Positions 1 through 7,548 are shown, counted from the first letter of the stretch. The stretch: 15,780 bases of DNA from Bacteroidales bacterium (GCA_007131125.1 SLRE01000099.1:1-15780); one strand, 5' to 3'. The notes: generated by a model not told the origin, from the letters alone. Numbers and translations: made by a program.

Positions 1-313
1 CGGTAGTAAATTCGGCCTTGGCCTGACGACCTCCAAGCCGGATATTCCCGAGCTTGCTAAAAGCAATGGAAAGGGAAAAGATTAAAAAGAAGTTAACCGC
101 CAAAACAAAAAACCAACCACCGTTTTCGGAAATGGTCTCCTGTATGGTGGCAAAAACCTCATTCATGGGCGGGCCAACAATCAGGGTAATGCTGATAAAG
201 AGAACAATCAAAACAGCCGAAGGCCAGAACACAAAGTTATCAACATCAAAATACTTTTTCTTGCTTATCAGATGGCTTTCATCATCTGGAAGTTTTGCTT
301 TATCTTTCTTCAT
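1..313 (-). CDS. BCCT-family betaine/carnitine/choline transporter, N-terminal 104 residues (cut by window edge)
   Basis: This is an open frame from an ATG at 311-313 reading leftward off the window. The first 104 residues are a charged, lysine-rich cytoplasmic head (about 1-25), a first membrane helix (about 27-46, ending before a VGPPMNE turn), a second helix (about 66-86), and then the motif GNIRLGGRQAKAEF (89-102). That motif closely matches the conserved cytoplasmic stretch G-x-I-R-L-G-G-x-x-A-x-P-E-F after the second helix of BCCT transporters, with Ala in place of the usual Pro. Family members have 12 helices and import trimethylammonium osmolytes such as glycine betaine, usually coupled to sodium or protons. 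The substrate cannot be judged because the aromatic binding site lies outside the window. The gene sits 92 bases downstream of the WYL regulator on the same strand. No Shine-Dalgarno is visible, which is usual in Bacteroidota. The family assignment is fairly sure; the specificity is unknown. Confidence 0.85.
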   Translation of the reverse strand, partial: MKKDKAKLPDDESHLISKKKYFDVDNFVFWPSAVLIVLFISITLIVGPPMNEVFATIQETISENGGWFFVLAVNFFLIFSLSIAFSKLGNIRLGGRQAKAEFTT

Positions 314-405
314 GTTACAGTAAAAATTTCGGTAAAAATAACAAACGTTGCAATTAATCCAAAATGTTGGCCTCAGAGGATTTTTTACCGGGAAAAGTAA
401 AAAGA

Positions 406-1308
406 TTATTTCCTGTCCTGGTAGTTTTTCACTTTTTCGTTGATGTAGTCTTTTAGTTCAGGGGGGTCTAACACCCTGATCTCATCGAGCAGTCCAAGTA
501 CAAATCTTCCAATCCCCTTCAGGGAATAAACCGGACCGTCAAACAAATGATCGTTTCCCTTTTTCCTGATATATAAGGCTGCATCCGGATATTCTTCTTC
601 CATAAGCAGGCGGGCCCGGTTATTAAGCTTTAATTTCACATTGATAGGCGCTTCTCCGGTCATGCCGAAAATCCCGACTTTACCCCGGGTGTGCAGTGTT
701 TCAAATTCCCATGGTTTGTTTGTAAGTTCAGCCCGTGAAATCCGGCTGGTTTTAAATTGTTTTACCTTCTGGGACTTTACCTCAAAAGCCAGAAGGTATT
801 GGTAATAGTTATAAAACCGGATGGGTTCCACCAATCGGTCCGATGCGTTTTTGCTGTTAACCGACTGGTAGTCTTTCAGCAAAACCTGCTCTTTGGCCTT
901 TATGGCCAGGCGAATATGGTTGATGTTCTTCGAAACATACTGGTCGTAAAGCGTTTCTGAAAGTTCATCCAAGTCGGTAAGGGCATAAAGTTTATCCAGA
1001 AGACCTTTCTGCAGGGGGTTGGAAACCCCGCATGCCACCAGTGCATCTTTAACAATGGCCGCTTCCTCCACAGAAAAAACGATAAGGTCTTCGGGTTTAA
1101 AAGTAGAGCGGGAAGGGCTCTCTATCCGGAATCGTCCGTTTTTTCGGATCACTTCAAATCCAAGGTCCCTGAGCAGGGAAATATATCGCTCAATGGTACG
1201 GGGGGATACATCAAAGTCACGCGCCACGTCGGCTTTGGTACATCCTAAAGGGGCGCGCAGCCGGGCAATAAGCTGCAATACCCTGAAAATCTTCCTTTGT
1301 TCATCCAT
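406..1308 (-). CDS. WYL-domain transcriptional regulator with N-terminal helix-turn-helix
   Basis: The 300-residue product is the usual length for a DeoR/YafY-like WYL regulator. Residues about 5-62 form a winged helix-turn-helix, with the recognition segment VSPRTIERYISLLRDLGFEV around 34-53 followed by a short wing. A linker leads to a WYL-type beta domain at about 132-190. There the signature appears as YYQYLLAF (168-175) and a later basic strand FKTSRI (185-190), matching the family pattern in which the second motif supplies ligand-binding arginine. The eponymous W-Y-L reads Q-Y-L here. The C-terminal part (about 220-300) fits the WCX extension. WYL domains are thought to bind nucleotide-derived or nucleic-acid ligands and to control DNA-damage, defence or metabolic genes; the ligand here is unknown. 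The start ATG (1306-1308) lies in CCATGG and gives a full HTH. It is followed on the same strand by the BCCT gene, so it could regulate that gene, but nothing in the sequence proves it. Confidence 0.88.
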   Translation of the reverse strand: MDEQRKIFRVLQLIARLRAPLGCTKADVARDFDVSPRTIERYISLLRDLGFEVIRKNGRFRIESPSRSTFKPEDLIVFSVEEAAIVKDALVACGVSNPLQKGLLDKLYALTDLDELSETLYDQYVSKNINHIRLAIKAKEQVLLKDYQSVNSKNASDRLVEPIRFYNYYQYLLAFEVKSQKVKQFKTSRISRAELTNKPWEFETLHTRGKVGIFGMTGEAPINVKLKLNNRARLLMEEEYPDAALYIRKKGNDHLFDGPVYSLKGIGRFVLGLLDEIRVLDPPELKDYINEKVKNYQDRK

Positions 1309-1356
1309 GGCAGGAAATTTAGCTTTTTCAAAAACCAGGATATAACCAGAATAAAA

Positions 1357-1381
1357 CCCCGGCAGAAGGATTTTGCCGGGG
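1357..1381 (-). terminator. Rho-independent terminator of the lipoprotein gene
   Basis: An 8-bp perfect GC-rich inverted repeat, CCCCGGCA (1357-1364) and TGCCGGGG (1374-1381), encloses a 9-base loop. Read on the minus strand it is followed by TTTTATT. It starts 18 bases past the stop of the minus-strand lipoprotein gene and lies upstream of the WYL regulator, so the two genes are probably separate transcripts. Confidence 0.8.
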
Positions 1382-1398
1382 CCTGAAAAAAGTTGTTT

Positions 1399-1995
1399 TT
1401 AAATCTCTTTATCCAGGGGTTCTGTCAGGTCGAAGTCTGCCCTGAAGATAAGCTCTCCTTCACTGGACAGCATATAAGAGAAAGTGGTCAGGTCTTCGGA
1501 AAATTTCACTGTCCATATTGCATGGCAGGAGGTAGGGATCAGTTCACAGGTATAATCGTCGGCCGGAAAGTTTTGCTCAAACTGATCTCCCAGACCGTCG
1601 GAATATCCTCCATAAAGGGTTTGTTCTTCAGGGGTTCCGTCGGGATAGCGATGATCATGGCGAAACCGGAGTCCTTCATCCTCTACCAGGAACAGCCAGG
1701 TGCGTGATTCATCCCCATTCAGGTGGAAAGGCACATGCACTTCATCTTCCTCGCATTTGGTAATGTGCATGGTAAAATCCAGGTCTTCCCAGCTTTCACG
1801 GCCCTCAGCCATAAAAACCTGCTCACCGGCAAAAGACTTTCCGCAAAGGTCACGAAGGTTTTCCAAAAAAGCTTTCTGTTCCTGTGAGAGGGGCCGCACA
1901 TCAGCATCTTCAATGGCCCTTTCCTCGGCATGTTCCCTGTGCCCACAGGCAGCCACAATAAAAATCATGGCAATAAATAAGAGTGTTTTCTGCAT
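1399..1995 (-). CDS. Uncharacterised lipoprotein, about 198 residues
   Basis: The product begins with a typical lipoprotein signal: a short basic start, a hydrophobic run, and the lipobox VAAC with the modified Cys at residue 17. The mature protein would therefore be membrane-anchored in the periplasm or at the outer membrane. The rest is acidic and predicted globular, with four further cysteines: one in LRDLCGKSF, one in HITKCEEDE and two in CELIPTSC. These could form two disulfides after export. Other notable stretches are the charged FRHDHRYPDGTPEEQTLYGG and the C-terminal beta-like ELIFRADFDLTEP. I have a general memory of similar hypothetical proteins with an SRTWLFLVE core in Bacteroidota, but no functional assignment. 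The gene is a single unit closed by the terminator at 1357-1381. That it is a real gene is fairly sure: it has a signal peptide, a coherent sequence and a terminator. Its function is unknown. Confidence 0.8.
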   Translation of the reverse strand: MQKTLLFIAMIFIVAACGHREHAEERAIEDADVRPLSQEQKAFLENLRDLCGKSFAGEQVFMAEGRESWEDLDFTMHITKCEEDEVHVPFHLNGDESRTWLFLVEDEGLRFRHDHRYPDGTPEEQTLYGGYSDGLGDQFEQNFPADDYTCELIPTSCHAIWTVKFSEDLTTFSYMLSSEGELIFRADFDLTEPLDKEI

Positions 1996-2107
1996 TGTTG
2001 TCGATTTTTTGGTTTGTGGATTTATTAAGTTTAAACCACTAAGATAATCAAAATAAAAAGAAATGTTTTTTTGGGAAGTTTGTTAAAAGGGTTAGCGATA
2101 GGTTTCG

Positions 2108-2115
2108 TATTTTTG
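2108..2115 (+). promoter_or_regulatory. Bacteroidota -7 promoter element for purE
   Basis: TATTTTTG matches the Bacteroidota -7 consensus TAnnTTTG exactly and lies 25 bases before the purE ATG. A TTTG that could serve as the -33 element is at 2079-2082, but the 25-base spacing is longer than the usual 18-21. The -7 call is therefore better supported than the full promoter. Confidence 0.55.
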
Positions 2116-2140
2116 CAATCCGAAACCAAAAACCATTTGA

Positions 2141-2653
2141 ATGAAGCCATTAGTAAGTATTATCATGGGCAGCACTTCCGATATGCCCGTAATGCAGGAA
2201 GCTGCAAAGTTTTTTGATGAAATGGAGATCCCTTTTGAGATCAATGCCTTATCGGCCCACCGTACTCCGGAGAGAGTCATGGAATTTTCGGAAAATGCCC
2301 GCAAGCGGGGCATCAAGGTAATTATTGCCGGAGCCGGAGGAGCAGCACATCTGCCCGGGGTTATCGCTGCAGGAACCACCCTGCCCGTTATCGGTGTTCC
2401 GGTAAAATCTTCCATTTCCATGGACGGATGGGATTCGGTATTGTCTATCCTGCAGATGCCTTCCGGAATTCCTGTTGCTACGGTAGCCCTGGACAACGCA
2501 AAAAATGCAGCCATTCTGGCCATGCAAATCCTGGCCCTTACCGATGAAAATATTGACCTGCGCTTTTCCGCTTTCAAAGAAAACCTCAAAAGCAAAGTGG
2601 TAAAAGCCAATGAAGACCTTAAAAAGGTTAGCTTCAAATTCAGGGTGCAATAA
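2141..2653 (+). CDS. purE: N5-carboxyaminoimidazole ribonucleotide mutase (class I PurE)
   Basis: The 170-residue product has the normal class I PurE length. The enzyme moves the carboxyl group of N5-CAIR to C4, giving CAIR in de novo purine synthesis, and works in the cytosol as an octamer. Family motifs are all present: the N-terminal phosphate-binding GSTSD (10-14), SAHRTP (38-43) with the catalytic His40, the glycine-rich GAGGAAHLPG (64-73), PVIGVP (82-87), and the segment SMDGWDSVLSILQMPSGIPV (93-112). In many bacteria PurE works with the ATP-dependent PurK, often encoded next door. No purK is seen within this window, and purE appears to be a one-gene unit with its own -7 element and a possible downstream hairpin. 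The C-terminal tail (about 145-170) is lysine-rich. Assignment is very secure; regulation is not visible beyond the promoter. Confidence 0.97.
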   Translation: MKPLVSIIMGSTSDMPVMQEAAKFFDEMEIPFEINALSAHRTPERVMEFSENARKRGIKVIIAGAGGAAHLPGVIAAGTTLPVIGVPVKSSISMDGWDSVLSILQMPSGIPVATVALDNAKNAAILAMQILALTDENIDLRFSAFKENLKSKVVKANEDLKKVSFKFRVQ

Positions 2654-2803
2654 AGTTTTTTGCACCATTTTTATTTTCCTTATTTGATCGGCTTTTGGGT
2701 TTCCCCCGAAGAGCTTCCTGGCAATCCTGTATTTCTCAATTTTTGCCAGACAAAGATTTTTGACGAAAAAAATCGCATCCCGGAATTAAATTTTCATTAA
2801 CTT

Positions 2804-2844
2804 GCAAAAAAGAAGCCACCACAAAATGTGGCTGCTTTTTTTGC
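2804..2844 (+). terminator. Long inverted repeat, probable terminator after purE
   Basis: An imperfect stem pairs GCAAAAAAG plus AGCCAC (2804-2819) with GTGGCT plus CTTTTTTTGC (2828-2844), around an 8-base loop. The A and T runs make it near-symmetric, so it could act in either direction. It lies about 150 bases past purE and about 40 bases before the start of the next gene. The rest of this 232-base gap (2654-2885) is AT-rich, with no gene that I can support. Confidence 0.55.
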
Positions 2845-2885
2845 CTCCTCCTGTATTTTTTTGTCCAATGCTAAAAACGGGTCCA

Positions 2886-3707
2886 ATGAATAATAAAACC
2901 TGTCTGGGCATCCTTTATCTATTATTGGTTTTAAGCCTTGCTTCCGGGGCCAATGATAATTTCCCGTTTGGAGGAAGGGCGGCCGGAATGGGCAATGCGG
3001 CTGTTTCCCTTTACGACTTCTGGGCTGTAAGTCACAACCAGGCCGGATTGGCCCGTCTGGAGCACTTCGCCTCGGGAGTTTATTTCGAGAACCGCTTCAT
3101 GACACCTGAAATGAGCCTGGGCGCAGCAGCAATTGTTTACCCGGCTGCACCCGGAGTTTTTGCACTGAATGTTACGTATTTCGGTTATTCATTATACCAT
3201 GAAAGCAAAATCGGGCTGGCTTATGCCCGTTCATTCGGAGAAAGGCTATCTGCAGGCATTCAGCTGAATTATTTGTACACCCACATTGGAGATGGATACG
3301 GCACGGCAGGGAACCCTGCAGTTGAGCTTGGCGTAATTTATGAACTAATACCCGGCCTGAGTATTGGCTCCCATGTTTTTAACCCCACCCGGGCAAGCAT
3401 TGCAGATTTTAATGATGAGCGCATCCCGACCATTATGCGTATGGGCCTGGCATATGCCTTTTCCGAAAGGGTAATAATAACGGTGGAAACCGAAAAAGAC
3501 ATGGAGCGCGACCCGGTATTTAAAGCCGGACTGGAATACCAGTTGATTGACCATGTTTTTTTCAGAGGTGGAATGGGTACCAATCCCACCACCAATGCTT
3601 TTGGCTTTGGAATGGATTTGGGAAACATCACCATTGACCTGGCCACTTCTTTCCACCATATTTTGGGATATTCGCCCCAGGCCAGCCTGGTGTATACTTT
3701 CCGGTAA
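2886..3707 (+). CDS. PorV/PorQ-type outer-membrane beta-barrel protein
   Basis: Read from the ATG at 2886, the product has 273 residues. It starts with a clear Sec signal (hydrophobic about 7-19, likely cleavage near ASGA-ND). The N-terminal pattern GGRAAGMGNAAVSLYDFWAV (29-48), followed by NQAGLA, is the hallmark of the FadL-like PorV/PorQ barrels of Bacteroidota. The rest is alternating amphipathic strands rich in Gly, Tyr and Phe, ending in LVYTFR. PorV and PorQ serve the type IX secretion system; many paralogues have no known cargo. The frame is open upstream to a TTG at 2802, but that extension would encode the terminator hairpin and put a non-signal head before the signal peptide, so I reject it. 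Another in-frame ATG at 2868 remains possible; both ATGs lie within copies of GTCCAATG. The stop is 14 bases before the next gene, so the two are probably co-transcribed. The fold is fairly sure; the role is not. Confidence 0.8.
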   Translation: MNNKTCLGILYLLLVLSLASGANDNFPFGGRAAGMGNAAVSLYDFWAVSHNQAGLARLEHFASGVYFENRFMTPEMSLGAAAIVYPAAPGVFALNVTYFGYSLYHESKIGLAYARSFGERLSAGIQLNYLYTHIGDGYGTAGNPAVELGVIYELIPGLSIGSHVFNPTRASIADFNDERIPTIMRMGLAYAFSERVIITVETEKDMERDPVFKAGLEYQLIDHVFFRGGMGTNPTTNAFGFGMDLGNITIDLATSFHHILGYSPQASLVYTFR

Positions 3708-3721
3708 GGCAATCAAAACTC

Positions 3722-5857
3722 ATGCATCGTCGGAAACCATATTCACAGAAAAAAACAACCTTGCTTGCAGCCGGGTTCCTCATGTTTTTTTTGTGCTACG
3801 GAATTCCGGAAAGCAACGGACAAAATGATACCATACCGCCTGCAGACCAGCCATTTGCCCTTGATGAGTTTCATCAGCGAATCGAAAGCCTGCTGGAAGA
3901 GGCCGATGAAGAGCTGGATTATTCAGAATTAATCGAAGAGCTCCAATGGCTGGCACAAAATCCCATCAACCTGAACAACGCCAGGGCTGACGACCTGCGC
4001 AGGTTATTTTTCCTTAACGACATACAGATCAACAACCTGCTGGTACATATCAGCAAGTTTGGAAACCTGATCAGCATTTATGAGTTGCAGGCCATAGACG
4101 GTTTCGACCTGGAAACCATAGAAGCCATGTTGCCTTTTGTATACGTAAGCGAAGATTTAAGAAAAAGACATTTCAGCTTCGATGACATGCTGCGTGAAGG
4201 GAACAGTCAATATTTTTTACGTTATCAACGGCTTTTTGAAGAGCAAAGGGGTTTTAGCCCAATCGATCCACTGGAACTGGAAGCCAACCCAAATGCCCGG
4301 TATCTTGGAAGCCCTTTCCGGCTTTACACCAGGTATCGATTCACTTACTACAACAATGTCAGTTTGGGGTTCACGGCAGAAAAAGACCCGGGAGAAGAGT
4401 TTTTCAGGGGAAGCCAGCCCCATGGTTTTGACTTTTATTCGGCCCACCTGTTATTGCGCGATTTTGGAAGGATAAGGGCAGTGGCCGTCGGTGACTACCA
4501 GGTGCAATTCGGGCAGGGACTGACCTTATGGTCCGGTCTGGCTTTCGGAAAAAGCAGCGATGCCGTTAACGTTAAGAAAAACGGTCTGGGTCTGAGGCAA
4601 TACACTTCGGTAGACGAAAACAACTTTATGCGCGGGGGAGGTGCCACCATTGGATTTGGGAGCTTTGAGCTTACTGCATTTTTTTCCTCCAAAGGCCGGG
4701 ATGCCACCGTTTTGGAGATTGACACATTAACACAGGAAACCCTTGCCATAACGAGCCTTCAGCAAACCGGCATGCACCGTACCCCCCGGGAGCTGGAAGG
4801 AAAAAATGCGGTAAATGAAACCATCTTTGGTGGAAATCTGGCTTACCGCAAAAGGAACTTTTCTCTTGGGCTTACTGCATATCATGTGGAGTTAGGGGCG
4901 GAGTTCAGACGCAACCTCTCTTTTTACAACCAATTCGATCTGAGCAGCAATACCAACAGCAACATAGGCCTGGATTACAACTACATTTTCAGGAATTTTA
5001 ATGTGTTTGGTGAATTTGCTGTCAGCGAAAACGGTGGCTACGCAATAATCAACGGTCTGATGATGGGACTGGATCCCCGCCTTTCTTTGGCCATCGTCCA
5101 CCGCAGGTTTTCAAGAGATTATCAATCCTTGTTTTCCGTTGCATTTTCCGAAAATACAAGAGTGGTGAATGAAGAAGGCCTTTATCTTGGATTAAATGCC
5201 CGGCTCACCACCCGGGTAAGTCTGTCGGCCTATGCCGATCATTTTTCTTTTCCCTGGATGAAATTTCGCACCTATATGCCATCCCGGGGTTACGACTATC
5301 TGTTGCAGGTCAATTACCGGCCTTCTCGCCGGGCAGAGATGTATGCCCGCTACCGGATTAAAAACAAACCCCTGAATACAAGGGAAGATGTGATGATCCG
5401 CTACCTGGACGACGTTAAAAGGCAAAACTACCGCTTTCATTTCAGCTACGAAATCTCTCCCTCCTTTTCACTCCGAAACCGGGTAGAATTGGTAGATTTC
5501 CTTTTTGGCTACCGGAAAGAAAAAGGCTTTATGATATACCAGGATATCCGCTACCGTAATTTCAGAAGCCCATGGGCTCTTACCTTTCGCTATGCCCTTT
5601 TTGACACCGATGGATTTGACTCCCGCATTTATGCATATGAAAATGATGTTCTATACGCTTTTTCATTTCCGTTTTATTCGGATAAGGGAAGCCGGATTTA
5701 CCTGCTTGCCCGTTACCGAATGTCCCGCCGCATTGATCTTTATGCCCGCCTGGCGCAAACCTATTATACCAACCGCTACCAGATCGGCAGCGGGCTGGAT
5801 ACCATCGAAGGCAATACCCGAACAGAGATCAAGGCCCAGCTCAGACTCCGTTTTTAA
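3722..5857 (+). CDS. Helix-hairpin-helix outer-membrane beta-barrel protein
   Basis: The 711-residue product starts with a basic head and hydrophobic signal (about 12-27, likely cleavage near SNGQ). An acidic, helical stretch (45-75) follows. Residues about 80-142 are ComEA-like tandem helix-hairpin-helix: NPINLNNARADDLRRLFFLN, then a hydrophobic KFGNLISIYELQAIDGFD segment. This resembles the pattern I-N-x-N-x-A-x-x-x-x-L followed by a G-x-x-x-x-x-x-E-L repeat. From about 165 to the end the protein is a long series of amphipathic strands with many Tyr, Arg and Phe, including GDYQVQFGQGLTLWSG, and it finishes with the strand QLRLRF ending in Phe. That is typical of an outer-membrane barrel. 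HhH motifs usually bind DNA in a sequence-independent way; whether this one does so in the periplasm is unknown. It follows the PorV-like gene by 14 bases and is probably translated from the same transcript. Similar proteins occur in Bacteroidota without an established function. Confidence 0.82.
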   Translation: MHRRKPYSQKKTTLLAAGFLMFFLCYGIPESNGQNDTIPPADQPFALDEFHQRIESLLEEADEELDYSELIEELQWLAQNPINLNNARADDLRRLFFLNDIQINNLLVHISKFGNLISIYELQAIDGFDLETIEAMLPFVYVSEDLRKRHFSFDDMLREGNSQYFLRYQRLFEEQRGFSPIDPLELEANPNARYLGSPFRLYTRYRFTYYNNVSLGFTAEKDPGEEFFRGSQPHGFDFYSAHLLLRDFGRIRAVAVGDYQVQFGQGLTLWSGLAFGKSSDAVNVKKNGLGLRQYTSVDENNFMRGGGATIGFGSFELTAFFSSKGRDATVLEIDTLTQETLAITSLQQTGMHRTPRELEGKNAVNETIFGGNLAYRKRNFSLGLTAYHVELGAEFRRNLSFYNQFDLSSNTNSNIGLDYNYIFRNFNVFGEFAVSENGGYAIINGLMMGLDPRLSLAIVHRRFSRDYQSLFSVAFSENTRVVNEEGLYLGLNARLTTRVSLSAYADHFSFPWMKFRTYMPSRGYDYLLQVNYRPSRRAEMYARYRIKNKPLNTREDVMIRYLDDVKRQNYRFHFSYEISPSFSLRNRVELVDFLFGYRKEKGFMIYQDIRYRNFRSPWALTFRYALFDTDGFDSRIYAYENDVLYAFSFPFYSDKGSRIYLLARYRMSRRIDLYARLAQTYYTNRYQIGSGLDTIEGNTRTEIKAQLRLRF

Positions 5858-5891
5858 TTCCACCTTTTTGGTTTAAGATGACAACTTTCGG

Positions 5892-5921
5892 GTTGTGGGG
5901 AAGCTTTTTTTGTTAAATTTG
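5892..5921 (+). promoter_or_regulatory. Predicted promoter of the sodium:solute symporter gene
   Basis: TAAATTTG (5914-5921) is an exact match to the -7 consensus TAnnTTTG. A near-match to the -33 TTTG, GTTG at 5892-5895, lies 18 bases upstream, a normal spacing. Transcription would start near 5928, leaving a leader of about 110 bases before the ATG at 6037, much longer than for the neighbouring genes. Confidence 0.5.
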
Positions 5922-5968
5922 CCCGTCTGATAAAAAAAGCAACAAACAATTTCGTATTAATCAAATAT

Positions 5969-6009
5969 TAACCAAAAAACAGCGGTTTTCTTTTCTAACC
6001 GAAAAACAG
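5969..6009 (+). repeat. 14-bp direct repeat in the symporter leader
   Basis: Two copies of TAACCNAAAAACAG occur at 5969-5982 and 5996-6009, differing at one base (A or G) and offset by 27 bases. Between them lies CGGTT, which can pair with the AACC of the left copy or the AACCG of the right copy. It could be an operator pair or a small RNA switch; both readings are inference. Confidence 0.4.
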
Positions 6010-6024
6010 GAGCCGTAAAAAAAA

Positions 6025-6030
6025 GGGAGG
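6025..6030 (+). promoter_or_regulatory. Strong Shine-Dalgarno before the symporter gene
   Basis: GGGAGG lies 6 bases before the ATG at 6037, within a purine-rich run. Near-perfect Shine-Dalgarno sequences are uncommon in Bacteroidota, and none of the other genes here has one this good. It fixes the start codon with confidence. Confidence 0.75.
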
Positions 6031-6036
6031 AATAAT

Positions 6037-7548
6037 ATGATTTTTTTATGGGTTGTGCTAGGATACCTTGTCCTTCTGATGGGTATTTCCATTTATAAAA
6101 GTTTCATGGTCAAGAGCCAGGACGATTTCATGGTTGCCGGTCGTTCGGTTTCAACCCCACGCCTTGTGGGAACCTTGCTATGCACCTGGATGGGATCGGG
6201 CAGCTTGCTTGCCGGTGCCGGACTTGCAGCAAATGTGGGTTTTTCAGAACTTTGGATGGCAGCAGGGGCCTGGGTAGGCATCATCATTGTATTTTTTCTT
6301 GCAGGACGCGTAAGGCGGATTGCCGAATACACCGTTCCCGATATTCTGGAGTTGCGCTACAATAAATATGCAAGGATACTTGGAACCATTGTAATTGTAA
6401 TAGCCTATACCACCATTGTGGGTTACCAGTTCAGGGCCGGAGGTTTTGTACTGGACCTGGTCGCTGGTATTCCGGAATGGCAGGGAGTATTGCTAACCGC
6501 CGCATTCATCATCACCTTTACAGCCTTTGCCGGGATGATGTCCATTGTATCTGTAGACATCATCAATGGAGCGGTTATTACTGTTGCCATGCTGGTTGCG
6601 GCCCCCCTTGTATTTTTCAATATCGGGGGTTCGGAACACCTCACGGCCACTCTTGACCCCTCACATTTCCAGGTATTCGGCGACAACAGCTTTTTCTGGG
6701 CAATGGGTATCTTCTTACCCACCTTCTTTTTGTTGCTGGGTGAATCCAACATGTACCAGAAGTTTTTCTCTGCCAAAAACGAAAAGTCGGCAAAAAATGC
6801 TGTTCTCTGGTGGGTTTCAGGAACCATTGTTGTTGAGACCGCACTGGCTTCCCTGGCTATATTCGCATTCAGTCACTTTAACCTTCTTGATAAAGCCAAT
6901 GAGATGTTCCTTTCCAGTGAAAACGCCGAAAGGATCATATTGCACACTGCTCGCTACGGAACCGAAGTGGGGCTTCCCATCTGGGGTGGACTGCTGCTGT
7001 TGGCTGCTTCTGTGGCCATTATCACTTCCACGGGTAACAGCTTCCTGCTTACTCCCTCAACAAACCTTACCAGGGACATTTACCAAAGGTTCATAAACCG
7101 GAACGCCGACCCCAACAAAATAGTGATCTTCCAGCGGGTAATGGTGGTATTGCTAGGGTTGCTGGCTTACCTGTTGCTAACACAGTTCCAGACCATTCTG
7201 GCCATGGCACTGACCGCATATACCATGGTGGGTGCCGGACTTACGCCTGCCCTTCTTGCGGCATTCCTCTGGAAACGGGTTACCGTGGAAGGCGGGGTTG
7301 CTTCTATTGCCACGGGTATGGGCGTTACCCTGTTCATTACTATAGCCAACTCCATTTTGATGCATTTTCAGGGAGTACAACTTCTCAACGAGCAATACAT
7401 TATCCTTCCGGCAGCTTCTTTATCCATCCTGGTTCTGATCCTGGTTTCACTGGCCACACGACCCGACGGAAAAGATAAATGGGGCAGGTTTTACACCAAA
7501 GATGCTTCCCTGGCCAAAGCCATTGAGGAAGTCAAAAAAGAAGATTGA
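6037..7548 (+). CDS. Sodium:solute symporter family (SSS) transporter
   Basis: The 503-residue product is of normal SSS length with about 13 hydrophobic segments. The cytoplasmic motif DDFMVAGRSVS (29-39) after helix one is the classic family signature. It is followed by the broken helix with TWMGSGSLLAGAG, then RRIAEYTVPDILELRY, typical of the PutP/PanF/SGLT superfamily. The later segment IITSTGNSFLLTPSTNLTRD (329-348) carries the Ser/Thr residues (S331, T332) that in the LeuT-fold family line the Na2 sodium site. The protein would sit in the inner membrane and couple solute uptake to sodium. The substrate cannot be told from the sequence: sugars, amino acids and carboxylates are all transported by relatives. 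The gene stands alone with its own predicted promoter, a long leader and a shared downstream terminator. No catabolic gene flanks it to hint at the substrate. The family assignment is very secure. Confidence 0.95.
   Translation: MIFLWVVLGYLVLLMGISIYKSFMVKSQDDFMVAGRSVSTPRLVGTLLCTWMGSGSLLAGAGLAANVGFSELWMAAGAWVGIIIVFFLAGRVRRIAEYTVPDILELRYNKYARILGTIVIVIAYTTIVGYQFRAGGFVLDLVAGIPEWQGVLLTAAFIITFTAFAGMMSIVSVDIINGAVITVAMLVAAPLVFFNIGGSEHLTATLDPSHFQVFGDNSFFWAMGIFLPTFFLLLGESNMYQKFFSAKNEKSAKNAVLWWVSGTIVVETALASLAIFAFSHFNLLDKANEMFLSSENAERIILHTARYGTEVGLPIWGGLLLLAASVAIITSTGNSFLLTPSTNLTRDIYQRFINRNADPNKIVIFQRVMVVLLGLLAYLLLTQFQTILAMALTAYTMVGAGLTPALLAAFLWKRVTVEGGVASIATGMGVTLFITIANSILMHFQGVQLLNEQYIILPAASLSILVLILVSLATRPDGKDKWGRFYTKDASLAKAIEEVKKED

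Noticed and set aside
382..403. Inverted repeat TTTTTAC/GTAAAAA between the WYL and BCCT genes
   Set aside because: It is a 7-bp, nearly all A-T stem. Too weak to call as a terminator, and it may be chance in AT-rich DNA.
2092..2637. 181-codon frame on the minus strand across purE
   Set aside because: It is fully antisense to purE, which has every family motif. The translation is low in structure and starts in the intergenic sequence.
5881..5911. Hairpin ACAAC/GTTGT with a later T run after the HhH-barrel gene
   Set aside because: The stem is only 5 bp, the T run is 8 bases away from it, and the region overlaps the predicted -33 element of the next gene. Not reliable as a terminator.
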